This document shows positions 17,707-26,858 of a DNA stretch of 64,000 nt, piece by piece (the first letter of the stretch is position 1; each line of letters starts with the position of its first letter). The stretch spans positions 1 to 64,000 of the forward strand of contig CAZYDU010000002.1 in NCBI GenBank assembly GCA_964646345.1. Direction: 5' to 3'. The notes below the pieces were generated by a model. The model had not been told where the DNA came from, did no database searches, and saw only the letters and a program-made list of their open reading frames with translations. The position numbers were made by a program, and so were the translations under genes. This stretch comes from RGIG1681 sp964646345. Its GTDB lineage: Bacteria > Bacillota > Clostridia > Christensenellales > UBA1242.

Positions 17707-18711
17707 CTAATCTTTAACCAATTCAATCAAATGTGCAACTGATGGAATAGAATCCCCCTGTTGATTTGTTATTGTACTCATAAGTGCACCAGTTGCAACT
17801 AAAAGAACTTTTTTGAATACGCCTTCTTTTATTTTATTTAAAATATATCCCGAAAAAACCGAAGCGGAACACCCAGCACCGCTACCACCTTGATATGATT
17901 CTTCATCAAACGAATAAATAGAATGACCACAATCCATATATTCACTCCCTAAACAAAAACCACGTTTTTCCAACATATCTCTCAGTATATCCGAACCAAG
18001 TTTCCCCAAATCCCCCGAAGCAATCAAATCATAATCTTTAGGTTTTGTTCCGGTTTCTTCAAAAAAATTACAAAGTGTATCCGCACAAGCCGGTGCCATG
18101 GCAGCACCCATGTTTGCTATATCTAAAACTCCGTAGTCCTGAACCTTTCCAAAACATATTTTTGTAATTTTCACATCAGACTTTCTATTTGATAAAATAA
18201 ATGCACCACCACCCGTCACTGTCCATTGAGAATAACATTGTCTTTGATTTCCAAATTCGAGCGGATAGCGATATTGTCTTTCGGCTGACGAAAAGTGACT
18301 AATCGCCGAACATAAAATATTTTTAAATCCACCACCATCAATAAGACAAGCACCCACACCCAAACTTGCAGTAAGTGTTGAACACGCTGAATACACTCCG
18401 ACAAATGGTATCTGCAATTTTTCAGCAACATAATTCGTAGAAACTAGCTGATTCATTAAATCTCCACCCAAAAACAAATCCAACTGTTCATGTTTTAATT
18501 TTGCTTTCTTCATAGCCAAACTACAAATTCGTTCAAGCATTCGTCTTTCGCCTTTTTCAAAAGTTTTTTCACCCATTTTATCATCATCAACCGAATCAAT
18601 AAAATACTTTCCAAAAACACCTTGTTTTTCTTTATCCCCAACCAGTTCAGCATGTGCAAATACCCCACAATAATTTTCCAATTCATACACAAACTTTTTT
18701 ATTAGCTTCAT
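17707..18711 (-). CDS. spoVAD: Stage V sporulation protein AD (SpoVAD)
   Basis: About 334 aa with a thiolase-like fold, typical of SpoVAD, the soluble dipicolinate-binding component of the SpoVA machine. Family wording includes FGKYFIDSVDDDKMGEKTFE, PFVGVYSACSTLTASLGVGA and SGDLGKLGSDILRDML. The ATG at 18711 is preferred over the TTG at 18723 because GGGGTG lies just upstream, though its spacing is short. It is followed by spoVAE but separated from spoVAC by a protease gene. Confidence 0.94.
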   Translation of the reverse strand: MKLIKKFVYELENYCGVFAHAELVGDKEKQGVFGKYFIDSVDDDKMGEKTFEKGERRMLERICSLAMKKAKLKHEQLDLFLGGDLMNQLVSTNYVAEKLQIPFVGVYSACSTLTASLGVGACLIDGGGFKNILCSAISHFSSAERQYRYPLEFGNQRQCYSQWTVTGGGAFILSNRKSDVKITKICFGKVQDYGVLDIANMGAAMAPACADTLCNFFEETGTKPKDYDLIASGDLGKLGSDILRDMLEKRGFCLGSEYMDCGHSIYSFDEESYQGGSGAGCSASVFSGYILNKIKEGVFKKVLLVATGALMSTITNQQGDSIPSVAHLIELVKD

Positions 18712-18894
18712 AACACCCCACAAATCAAAAATTATTTTAATTTTACTTAACGCTTTAATACTTTCCCAAACACAAAATAATTAAACACAATAACCCAATT
18801 TTCACTTTTACACATAATAAACAATTCAATATAAATAAAAAATCTCAAACATCGGGAAATTGTTGCAACTTCAAAAATCTTCAACATTTAACCA

Positions 18895-18930
18895 ACAAAA
18901 AACCATTTTCCCGACATCAGGAAAATGGTC
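18895..18930 (-). terminator. Terminator after the papain-like protease gene
   Basis: A perfect 10-bp stem (ACCATTTTCC with GGAAAATGGT) is followed on the minus strand by TTTTTT. This implies that spoVAD-spoVAE may need their own promoter within 18712-18894. Confidence 0.7.
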
Positions 18931-18941
18931 TAAACATTTAT

Positions 18942-20966
18942 TTATTTATTTTTTAATTTTCTAATGAAAAACCAAGTGCCAGCACCAATAAACCCACCAA
19001 AAACACAAGTAATTTCAATAATTAATCCAATTTCAAAAAATGTTAATCCATCATTTTCAACAGATTGCGTATCATCATTTCCAAAATTTTCATCACTCAT
19101 ATCAAAATCATCCAAATCGTCTTCAGGTTTTTTATTCAAATCATCAGACACAACATTTTCTTTATACTCAACTTTCACAACAAAGTTCACAATCTCATAA
19201 TTGTTTTTATCATCATTATCATATTCAATCCAAACTTCATTATCTCCATCTTTTAATTCAAAATCAGGATTTTTCCAAACAAATCCATCTGGCAAATTAA
19301 TTAAATATACCGTCTTATAATTTTGTAAATTTTCAATTATTTCAGGAATAACAACATTTGGTTTTTCAGCTTTGTTTATTGTAAAATACAGTTCTCTTTG
19401 ACCTTTAAAATTACCTTTTCCTGTAATCGTAATTTTTGCAAAACTTGAAGCATTAATATTATTTGAATATGAGCAAGTATAATCCACATCTTGAATCAAT
19501 TCCAAATCATTGTAAAAAATTAAAGGATTAGGTCTAATTTCAAACCCAGTATAACCACAATCCAAAATCGAAGAAACATGAACATTTTGCAAATCAACAA
19601 TCGATAATTGTTCATCTTGCTTTTCTCCTAAAATCGTATAAGCCTTAATCCTTAATGTATTATTATTTATTTTGCTCCAGTTTCCATTTATTTTTCGATA
19701 ACACAAGCCATTACCCTGCGAAGTTGAAACATATGGGCTTGAACTAGTTGTGCTGGAAAGTTGAACAACAATACTAAATTTCTCATCACTCTTTAATTGA
19801 ATCAGATTATCAAATTCTATTGTATAAAAACCCGAATTTGTAAACGATTGTATTTTTGTGGTTTTCAGTATACCACTTTCAGGGTTAGAACTATCAGTTA
19901 AATTAGTATAAACATTAACAGTAACAGTCGTATTCCAGCAACCAAAAGCAACATTAACCGCCTTTAAGTACTCATCTTGTGTTGAAGTGGATTTTTTAGG
20001 CTCAAAAATATTTGCCACATATTGAGTTTTCAAATCTTCAGTAAGTCCACCATTTACAGAATCATCATAAAAATAATTGTAATCATATTTATCGTGATTT
20101 GAAAAATCAAACGCATAAATATTAGAGCTTACACATTCATACGACAACCAAAAATAAGGCAAACTGCTATAACTATTTTTAACAAGCCACCCACCATTTT
20201 TTACCGTGCCACTTGGGACAAAATTACTTGCATCAATATCATCATTCCAACCAATTATTGTGCACGCATGAAAATAATAATTATCTCCAGTCTCACGTTT
20301 AGGATTATAAAATTCAGCTTCTCTCAGGTTATTATAACTAAAAGTAATCGCCCCATATTTTGCAATCGCCTTTTTCATCTCCGAAATTCGTGTATCAAAA
20401 TCATAAAATGTATTATCATCATAAACTTTTATCATATTATTTAACTTATATGAATTATTTTCATAAGCATTAGTTGATACAGAAAGAGAATCAGACATTA
20501 ATCCCCACCATTGAGACATTAATATTCCAGCATAAGATGATTCTCCTGAAGAATTTAACCAATTACCGCCACTCTCTCCAACAACATTTTCAAGCGGGTC
20601 TGCGGGTCTATTGTATCTTCCATAACCAATACTTTTTGCAGATAAAGATAAAGTATCTTTTGTAACATTTTTATCAATACCGCTTTTTAAAATCGAAGTT
20701 TCCGATGCTGAAACAGCAGCATAAGCCCAACACAATGATGAATCTCCTTGGTCTTTAACAGGAGTAACCCAACCATAATCTCTTGAATCAAAACTAGCCA
20801 AATTTATAATATCGGTTTCAGTTAGCTCCAAATTTACAGCTTTAACACTAGCAAAATTATCATTATTTTGAAAATTAAATTTAAAGCAAAAATTAGAAAA
20901 ACAAAATAGAACTGCAAAAGCAATTCTAATTAAGCATCGCAACTTTATCTTAGGACTTAGTTTCAT
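18942..20966 (-). CDS. Secreted papain-family (C1) cysteine protease with C-terminal membrane anchor
   Basis: A 674-aa protein with an N-terminal signal-like hydrophobic stretch (about 13-30). The peptidase C1 domain has the oxyanion Gln73 and catalytic Cys79 in KDQGDSSLCWAYAA. The catalytic His is in NYYFHACTIIGW and the Asn in WLVKNSYSS. A lectin-like or beta-rich region follows, then an MBG-type surface repeat (ITGKGNFKGQRELYFTI). An acidic spacer and a single membrane helix with a basic tail (about 645-674) end the protein. It is probably displayed on the cell or forespore surface. Its place inside the spoVA cluster is unusual. Confidence 0.85.
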   Translation of the reverse strand: MKLSPKIKLRCLIRIAFAVLFCFSNFCFKFNFQNNDNFASVKAVNLELTETDIINLASFDSRDYGWVTPVKDQGDSSLCWAYAAVSASETSILKSGIDKNVTKDTLSLSAKSIGYGRYNRPADPLENVVGESGGNWLNSSGESSYAGILMSQWWGLMSDSLSVSTNAYENNSYKLNNMIKVYDDNTFYDFDTRISEMKKAIAKYGAITFSYNNLREAEFYNPKRETGDNYYFHACTIIGWNDDIDASNFVPSGTVKNGGWLVKNSYSSLPYFWLSYECVSSNIYAFDFSNHDKYDYNYFYDDSVNGGLTEDLKTQYVANIFEPKKSTSTQDEYLKAVNVAFGCWNTTVTVNVYTNLTDSSNPESGILKTTKIQSFTNSGFYTIEFDNLIQLKSDEKFSIVVQLSSTTSSSPYVSTSQGNGLCYRKINGNWSKINNNTLRIKAYTILGEKQDEQLSIVDLQNVHVSSILDCGYTGFEIRPNPLIFYNDLELIQDVDYTCSYSNNINASSFAKITITGKGNFKGQRELYFTINKAEKPNVVIPEIIENLQNYKTVYLINLPDGFVWKNPDFELKDGDNEVWIEYDNDDKNNYEIVNFVVKVEYKENVVSDDLNKKPEDDLDDFDMSDENFGNDDTQSVENDGLTFFEIGLIIEITCVFGGFIGAGTWFFIRKLKNK

Positions 20967-21008
20967 ATAAATTATTATAGCACGGAAACATTAAATATCA
21001 AAACCAAT

Positions 21009-21470
21009 TTATAGTAACCCAATAAGTAAATAAACAAGCCCAACAATTATTGAGTATCCCACACCATTAACAAGCACAGGCCCAGCAACATAAAACATTT
21101 TCGAACCAACACCAAAGATTAATCCTTCATTTTTAAACTCAATCGCACAAGATGCAATACTATTAGCAAAACCAGAAATCGGTATAAATGTTCCAGCCCC
21201 ACCAAATTTTGCAATTCTATCAAACACACCAAATGCTGTGAGCAAAATTGTGATTGTTATAACTATTATATTAATCCAAGCACCAACTCTTAATATATCC
21301 ATATTGGGATTATATGCTTTTATAATATCTCCAAACATTTGCCCCATACAACAAATTGTTCCACCAACAATAAACGCATGAAAAAGTGAATTGAACCAGC
21401 CAGTTTTAGGCGTCTGTTTTTCAACATATATTAAATATTCTTCATTTCTTTTTATTTTCTCATTATTCAT
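21009..21470 (-). CDS. spoVAC: Stage V sporulation protein AC (SpoVAC)
   Basis: A 153-aa protein with a soluble N-terminal part (about 1-27) and four or so membrane helices. The family text includes NSLFHAFIVGGTICCMGQ and GGAGTFIPISGFANSIASCA. SpoVAC is a membrane component of the dipicolinate channel and has been described as mechanosensitive. It is first in the local spoVA series, with the protease gene between it and spoVAD. The adjacent plus-strand gene is divergent, sharing a 120-nt spacer. Confidence 0.93.
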   Translation of the reverse strand: MNNEKIKRNEEYLIYVEKQTPKTGWFNSLFHAFIVGGTICCMGQMFGDIIKAYNPNMDILRVGAWINIIVITITILLTAFGVFDRIAKFGGAGTFIPISGFANSIASCAIEFKNEGLIFGVGSKMFYVAGPVLVNGVGYSIIVGLVYLLIGLL

Positions 21471-21590
21471 AAAATCCTCTCCAAAAACGCAAATCTACTC
21501 AAATATTTCCAAAATATTATAGATTTTATTCAATTTATAAATATTTTTTACAATATTACAAAAAATAAAAATAGATAAAAGGAGTAAATT

Positions 21591-23018
21591 ATGAAAGAAA
21601 AAATAAAGAAAATTATGATTACAACACTTTGTTCCATGACAGCAGGAACTGCTATTGGTTGTGCAAACGGCAACACAAAAATTGCTCAAAAAATAAACAA
21701 TGGAGTAAACGACTTTGTATCAAGCTTAAACAAACTTGATTATGTTGACACAAATAACACAAGTTCTAATCTTGGAAAAATAGTATCAGCATACAACGAA
21801 AAAACAATGTTTAATGCGTTAGCAAAAAATACAAATATAGAGAATACTATAACAAAACCAAGTGAAAGAACCGATAACTTTAAACTTTATGTTTTGTCAA
21901 CCACACCCTACATTTCATTAACAAGCAATGATAATGAGATTAATTTATCAATGCAATTTTCAACCGAAAAAATTGAAACCACATCTGAAGATATTAGCGA
22001 AAAAATAAATAAACTTATTTTAAAACGTGCAATTCTTATGATTTATGTAAATGAAATTTACAGTGGAAATGTAACCTTAACAGAAGAAAATAAAAAAGCA
22101 ATTAACGCTTATGTTAATGTAATTAAAGAAAATGCTTCGTTTTTAAATGGCAATCGTGGAATGGTAAAAAATCAACTTGGCTTAGCAAGCAATCTTCTTG
22201 AAACAGAAACAAATAACAACATTGTCAATTATTATATAATTAAATCAGGCGAAGCATTAGAAATTCGCTCAAATAAAATTGATTCAACAATTTCAGCTAT
22301 TGAATCAATTATAAACATTCTCGAACAAAACTTAACAGAATCTTCTTGTTATTATCAAAACAATTTAACTTCAACATATGAAAATATGCTATCAAATTTA
22401 ACATCTTCTACAACAACAAATGAAAATACAGAAATAGCAAAAAATATCGCCGAGTCTATAAACATGATAAGCACAACAAATAACACATCAACACAAAATT
22501 CTTTAAATAACCAAAATATTATCAATAACACAAATCAAACAACAAATAATATCACAGCAAAAGAAAAACAAAATAATTATATTAATAACAAATCATCAAA
22601 TAATAATTTAATGACATTAGAAGAAAAAACGCAAAATAGAAACAATAATCCTAAAATTCAACCAAATATTAATCAAAATAACGATGATTACAATAAATTA
22701 ACACCATCTCAAAGAGCAAAACTAAGAAGACAAGAAAGATTAAATCGTCAAAATAATCAAAGAATTTCAGAGACAACAAACAATCATAATCTAGACAATA
22801 CCAACTATATTTCATCATATCCTCAAACAAACAGAACAATTCGAGCCGATAGAACTCAACAAAATAATCAAACAAATTTAGAATTAAAAGACTCAAATGA
22901 AAATCAAATCAGTAATCAACAAACTAACAAATCATTAATTCAAAATAAGAATTTAACCAATAACAATAATAGAGCGGTTAGAGTTCCTTACAAAGCAACA
23001 GCCAATCAAATAAAATAA
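21591..23018 (+). CDS. Exported, possibly lipid-anchored protein with Asn/Gln-rich tail (unrecognised)
   Basis: A 475-aa protein I do not recognise. The N-terminus is a short signal peptide ending AGTAIGC, a lipobox-like site with Ala at -3, so Cys24 may be lipidated. Residues about 30-290 are helical with few hydrophobic segments. The C-terminal 180 residues are extremely rich in Asn, Gln, Thr and Ser, with a basic patch SQRAKLRRQERLNRQ. The gene faces away from spoVAC and has a strong AAAGGAG site. A spore-related role is only a guess from position. Confidence 0.75.
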   Translation: MKEKIKKIMITTLCSMTAGTAIGCANGNTKIAQKINNGVNDFVSSLNKLDYVDTNNTSSNLGKIVSAYNEKTMFNALAKNTNIENTITKPSERTDNFKLYVLSTTPYISLTSNDNEINLSMQFSTEKIETTSEDISEKINKLILKRAILMIYVNEIYSGNVTLTEENKKAINAYVNVIKENASFLNGNRGMVKNQLGLASNLLETETNNNIVNYYIIKSGEALEIRSNKIDSTISAIESIINILEQNLTESSCYYQNNLTSTYENMLSNLTSSTTTNENTEIAKNIAESINMISTTNNTSTQNSLNNQNIINNTNQTTNNITAKEKQNNYINNKSSNNNLMTLEEKTQNRNNNPKIQPNINQNNDDYNKLTPSQRAKLRRQERLNRQNNQRISETTNNHNLDNTNYISSYPQTNRTIRADRTQQNNQTNLELKDSNENQISNQQTNKSLIQNKNLTNNNNRAVRVPYKATANQIK

Positions 23019-23023
23019 TTCAT

Positions 23024-23054
23024 AAAAAAACATAGCAATTTATGCTATGTTTTT
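23024..23054. terminator. Bidirectional terminator between convergent genes
   Basis: AAAAACATAGCA (from 23026) pairs perfectly with TGCTATGTTTTT around a five-base loop. The stem has U-runs on both strands and serves the convergent genes ending at 23018 and 23056. Confidence 0.8.
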
Positions 23055-23055
23055 A

Positions 23056-24213
23056 CTATACTCTCGATTTACCATATTCCAAAGTCTTTTCAAAATTTCC
23101 GTAACGAATTTTTATTGTTGAAGATGTATTTGAACCACCAGTAATTCTATAACCATTAGTTTGACCTGTTTGATAAGTATATTCAGTTCCATCAATAATT
23201 ATTACAAGCGATTTTGATAAATCTGTATACACTGGGTGTTCTGTATCATCTTCATATTCAATAAAGAACCAAAGCATGTCAGTTGTAATGACATCTCCAT
23301 TATTTAGATTAAATATCTTTGAATCATAAACTGCTTGAATGCCTGTCTCATTTTTTCTTGTAACCGTTACAACATATGTTACATTAAATCCTTCGTATGT
23401 AAACACAAGATTAGCCGTTCCAACATTTTCAAACATGATATCTTCATTATTTTCACCAGTTTTAACAAACTTACCAGTCGAAAGCTCACTATTAAAATGA
23501 GACATTTCAAGTTTAACTTTTTTTACAGTTCCATCTGAATACTCAGCATAATAGAACAACCCTGTATCTTCAAAAATACCATTAATGTTGTATACTCTTT
23601 CCTTTTGACTTAACGTTACAGCTTTTAAATATACAGGATCTTCTCTTGTAAACAAAAAACCAAGAACAGCCCCAAGAGCCACTATCAAAACTACTGAAGA
23701 AATAATTAAAAATTTCTTTATTTTTGGATTACGCTTTTTCTGAATTTTAACCTTTTTGATATTCTTCATATGCATAAGGTCATATTCTTCCAAATATTGA
23801 CCAATGTATGTATAATCAAAATCATCAATCGTAAGAGTTAATTCATCTTTTTTATTCTTATCTTTTCCACCATATAAGGCTTTAAGTGAATCATAATCTT
23901 GTTGTGATTGACCATCTCTTGTATCAGCTGTGCCGTAATCATACTCATCATCAAAGTTTTCATCAATAATTTCTATGTTTGATGATTTTAAAATCTTAGA
24001 GATTTTATTTTTTACATTATTAAGTTTTTCAAGCTTTTTTCTTTGACTTTCAGTTAAATTATCTTCAGGGGTTTTTTCGCCTAGAATACCATCAACATCA
24101 CTAATCTGTTCTGTTTCGCTTAAGTTTTCTTCTTGTGCAGAACTTTCAACTTGCTCAGATTTATCGCCAAAAACTTTTTCAACTTTTGGTTCTTTCTTTT
24201 TATTCTTAGCCAT
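23056..24213 (-). CDS. Single-pass membrane protein with external Ig-like beta domains (unrecognised)
   Basis: A 385-aa protein. Residues 1-165 are cytoplasmic, very acidic and charged. One membrane helix follows a basic stop (KKFLIISSVVLIVALGAVLGFLF, about 167-189). The outside half (190-385) is beta-rich with two repeats resembling bacterial Ig-like folds, for example LVFTYEGFNVTYVVTVTRKNETG. This topology suggests an envelope sensor or scaffold, but no family is recognised. The gene stands alone between two terminators. Confidence 0.75.
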   Translation of the reverse strand: MAKNKKKEPKVEKVFGDKSEQVESSAQEENLSETEQISDVDGILGEKTPEDNLTESQRKKLEKLNNVKNKISKILKSSNIEIIDENFDDEYDYGTADTRDGQSQQDYDSLKALYGGKDKNKKDELTLTIDDFDYTYIGQYLEEYDLMHMKNIKKVKIQKKRNPKIKKFLIISSVVLIVALGAVLGFLFTREDPVYLKAVTLSQKERVYNINGIFEDTGLFYYAEYSDGTVKKVKLEMSHFNSELSTGKFVKTGENNEDIMFENVGTANLVFTYEGFNVTYVVTVTRKNETGIQAVYDSKIFNLNNGDVITTDMLWFFIEYEDDTEHPVYTDLSKSLVIIIDGTEYTYQTGQTNGYRITGGSNTSSTIKIRYGNFEKTLEYGKSRV

Positions 24214-24289
24214 CTCTACCCCCTTATATTTTTACACAATACCATTATATCAAACACAAATAATTTGGTCAAATAAATTAACCAATCAT

Positions 24290-24318
24290 AAAAAAATCTC
24301 TAGTTTTTAACTAGAGAC
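24290..24318 (-). terminator. Terminator after the topoisomerase A-subunit gene
   Basis: The stem TCTCTAGTT / AACTAGAGA is followed by a T run on the minus strand. It closes the two-gene topoisomerase operon. Confidence 0.75.
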
Positions 24319-24323
24319 TTTTA

Positions 24324-26843
24324 TTAATTATTTTTTCTAATCAAAGCATACTTAACTTCTTTATTATCTTCTACTGAAAGCGATTTTCCTTTGCTTGACC
24401 TTGTATCTTCGCTTATTGATTTAACAGAAATTGCTGAATATTCTTCATATTCAGTTTGAATGATAACATCATCTTCATCGCCAAATACACCAGAACATAC
24501 AATTTTTGTTCCGCTAGACTTTTCACCTTTCAAATCAAATACTTTAACACCTTTTCTATATCTAGCCATAACATCAATTTCTGAAGTATTAATTTGTTTT
24601 GCATAAGCTTTATTAGAAACAATGCAAATGTTTTGCCCTGCTTCAACCTGGTTAACAGAAACAACTTCATCGCCTTCTCCAAGAGCAATACCTTTAACAC
24701 CACCAGAAATTCTGCCTTGAACTGGAATATCTGATTTTTCAGCATTAAGGCCAATACCATCAGCAGTAACAAACATAAGAGTTGTGTTAGGTTTATCTAT
24801 TTCAATATTGATAAGTTCATCTGTTTCTTTAAGTTTTATTGCTTGATACAATGATTTCGCAAGCGAATATTCAGATAACGCAGTCTTTTTAATCATACCT
24901 TCCTTCGTAAAGAACAAAAGCTTAGTTTCAGCATCTTCAGGATTTTCTTCAACTAATGCAACTGGCCTTTCATCAGGTTTCTCTCCACGAACAAGCTTAG
25001 CAAATTCAATACCTTTTTCTTTCCATTTTGATAGCGTTAATCCATTCGCATCAATCTTAAATACATTACCAATATTTGTAAATACCAAAATATTACTATT
25101 CGATTTAGTTTTAAGCAAACAAGTATGAGCTTCTGCAAGTCTTGATTTATCAGTCCAAACCTTACTAGAACCTGTAACAGTTGATGGAAGCATCGCTTTT
25201 ATGAACCCATTAGCTGATAAACTTACAATAATATTTTGATTTGATTTTTGAGCAAGTGATTCTGAGTCTGCAACCTTAAAGTTTTCAACACTATCAATAA
25301 CCGTTGTTTTTCTTGGATTTTTATATTTTTTCTTAATTTCAAGCATTTCTGATTTTATTATATCAAATTGTAATTGTCTTGAGTTTAAAATAGCCGTTAA
25401 TCTAGCAATCAATTCTTGCACTTCTTTAAGTTCTTGTTCGAGTTTATAAATTTCAAGTGAAGTAAGACGAGCCAAACGCATATCAAGAATAGCTTGAGCT
25501 TGCCTATCTGAAAGATTAAATCTTTCCATAAGTCTACGCTTAGCTTCCGCAGTATCTTCAGAAGTTTTAATAATTTTAACAACTTCATCAATATTACGAA
25601 CTGCAATAATAAGTCCAAGCAAAATATGTTCTCTCTCTTTTGCAATATCTAGTTCATACTTTGTCCTTCTGTAAATTACGTCTCTTTGATAATTAATATA
25701 ATACGATAATATATCCAAAAGTCCCATTAGTTGTGGTCTTCCATCTGCAATGGCAACCATATTAATACCATAAGAGATTTGCATGTCGGTTTCTTTAAAT
25801 AAAATTTCCAAAACCTTATTTACATCGCTATCTTTCTTTAATCTCACAACAGCACGCATACCCGAACGGTCAGATTCATCAAGAATTTCCGTTATGCAGG
25901 ATAAATCATATTTTTTACTATCTCTAACTTCCAAAATTCTTTGCAACAATTTAGCCTTGTTAACTTGATATGGAAGTTCAGTGATAACAATATTTTGTTT
26001 TTCGCCAGGTTTTCCTTCAATATGAACTTTTGCACGAATAACAATTTTACCTTTACCAGTTTCATAAGCATTTTTAAGTTCTTCTCCTGCAATGAGATAA
26101 CCCCCTGTTGGAAAATCTGGACCAGGAATAATTTTCATCATTTCTTTAAGTGTAATATCACGATTATCAATCATCGCAATAGCACCCGAAATAACTTCGC
26201 CAAGATTATGAGTAGGAATATTTGTTGCCAAGCCAATCGCAATACCATTTGCACCATTAACCAAAATATTAGGAAAACGGCAAGGCAAAGTTACCGGTTC
26301 TTGCAAGGTATCATCGAAATTAAGTGTCCAATCAACGGTGTTTTTATCTAAATCCTTTAAAACTTCAAGTGCAAGTGGTGCCATTCTAGCTTCAGTATAA
26401 CGCATAGCAGCTGCACCATCGCCATCAACTGAACCATAGTTACCATGTCCATCAACCAAAACTTCACGCATATTAAAGTCTTGTGCCATACGAACCATTG
26501 CATCATAAACAGAAGTGTCGCCATGTGGGTGGAATTTTCCTAAGCATTCCCCAACAATTCTAGCACTTTTCTTGTAATCTTTATCCGGAGTAATATCAAG
26601 CTCATGCAGAGTGTAAAGAATTCTTCTTTGAACAGGTTTTAAACCATCTTCTACTCTAGGAAGTGCCCTTTCCAAAATAACATGCTCAGAATAAGGAATC
26701 ATCGATTCACTCATAACGACATCAATATCTTTTTGAATAACACTTTTACCAAAACTAGAGCCATCAATAACATTTACATCTTCAGGTTCTTCTTCGACAT
26801 TTTCTATAGGAATTTCAGGTGTTTTGATTTCTTCATCACTCAT
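24324..26843 (-). CDS. gyrA/parC: Type IIA DNA topoisomerase subunit A (GyrA/ParC)
   Basis: An 839-aa DNA cleavage subunit. The active tyrosine is in AAMRYTEARM, and the QRRILYTLHELDITPDKDYKK and KFHPHGD regions are conserved. A C-terminal beta-pinwheel is present. The canonical GyrA box (QRRGGKG) is not present; the matching place reads QGRISGGVKG. With the N-terminus ESMIPYSEHVILERALPRVEDG this resembles the second, ParC-like branch of Clostridia. I therefore keep gyrase and topoisomerase IV both open. It follows its B subunit by 15 nt. Confidence 0.93.
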   Translation of the reverse strand: MSDEEIKTPEIPIENVEEEPEDVNVIDGSSFGKSVIQKDIDVVMSESMIPYSEHVILERALPRVEDGLKPVQRRILYTLHELDITPDKDYKKSARIVGECLGKFHPHGDTSVYDAMVRMAQDFNMREVLVDGHGNYGSVDGDGAAAMRYTEARMAPLALEVLKDLDKNTVDWTLNFDDTLQEPVTLPCRFPNILVNGANGIAIGLATNIPTHNLGEVISGAIAMIDNRDITLKEMMKIIPGPDFPTGGYLIAGEELKNAYETGKGKIVIRAKVHIEGKPGEKQNIVITELPYQVNKAKLLQRILEVRDSKKYDLSCITEILDESDRSGMRAVVRLKKDSDVNKVLEILFKETDMQISYGINMVAIADGRPQLMGLLDILSYYINYQRDVIYRRTKYELDIAKEREHILLGLIIAVRNIDEVVKIIKTSEDTAEAKRRLMERFNLSDRQAQAILDMRLARLTSLEIYKLEQELKEVQELIARLTAILNSRQLQFDIIKSEMLEIKKKYKNPRKTTVIDSVENFKVADSESLAQKSNQNIIVSLSANGFIKAMLPSTVTGSSKVWTDKSRLAEAHTCLLKTKSNSNILVFTNIGNVFKIDANGLTLSKWKEKGIEFAKLVRGEKPDERPVALVEENPEDAETKLLFFTKEGMIKKTALSEYSLAKSLYQAIKLKETDELINIEIDKPNTTLMFVTADGIGLNAEKSDIPVQGRISGGVKGIALGEGDEVVSVNQVEAGQNICIVSNKAYAKQINTSEIDVMARYRKGVKVFDLKGEKSSGTKIVCSGVFGDEDDVIIQTEYEEYSAISVKSISEDTRSSKGKSLSVEDNKEVKYALIRKNN

Positions 26844-26858
26844 TATTTATAATGCTCC

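Noticed and set aside
19040..19300. An 86-codon plus-strand ORF opposite the protease gene
   Set aside because: Antisense shadow with His/Gln-rich low-complexity text from the AT-rich coding strand.
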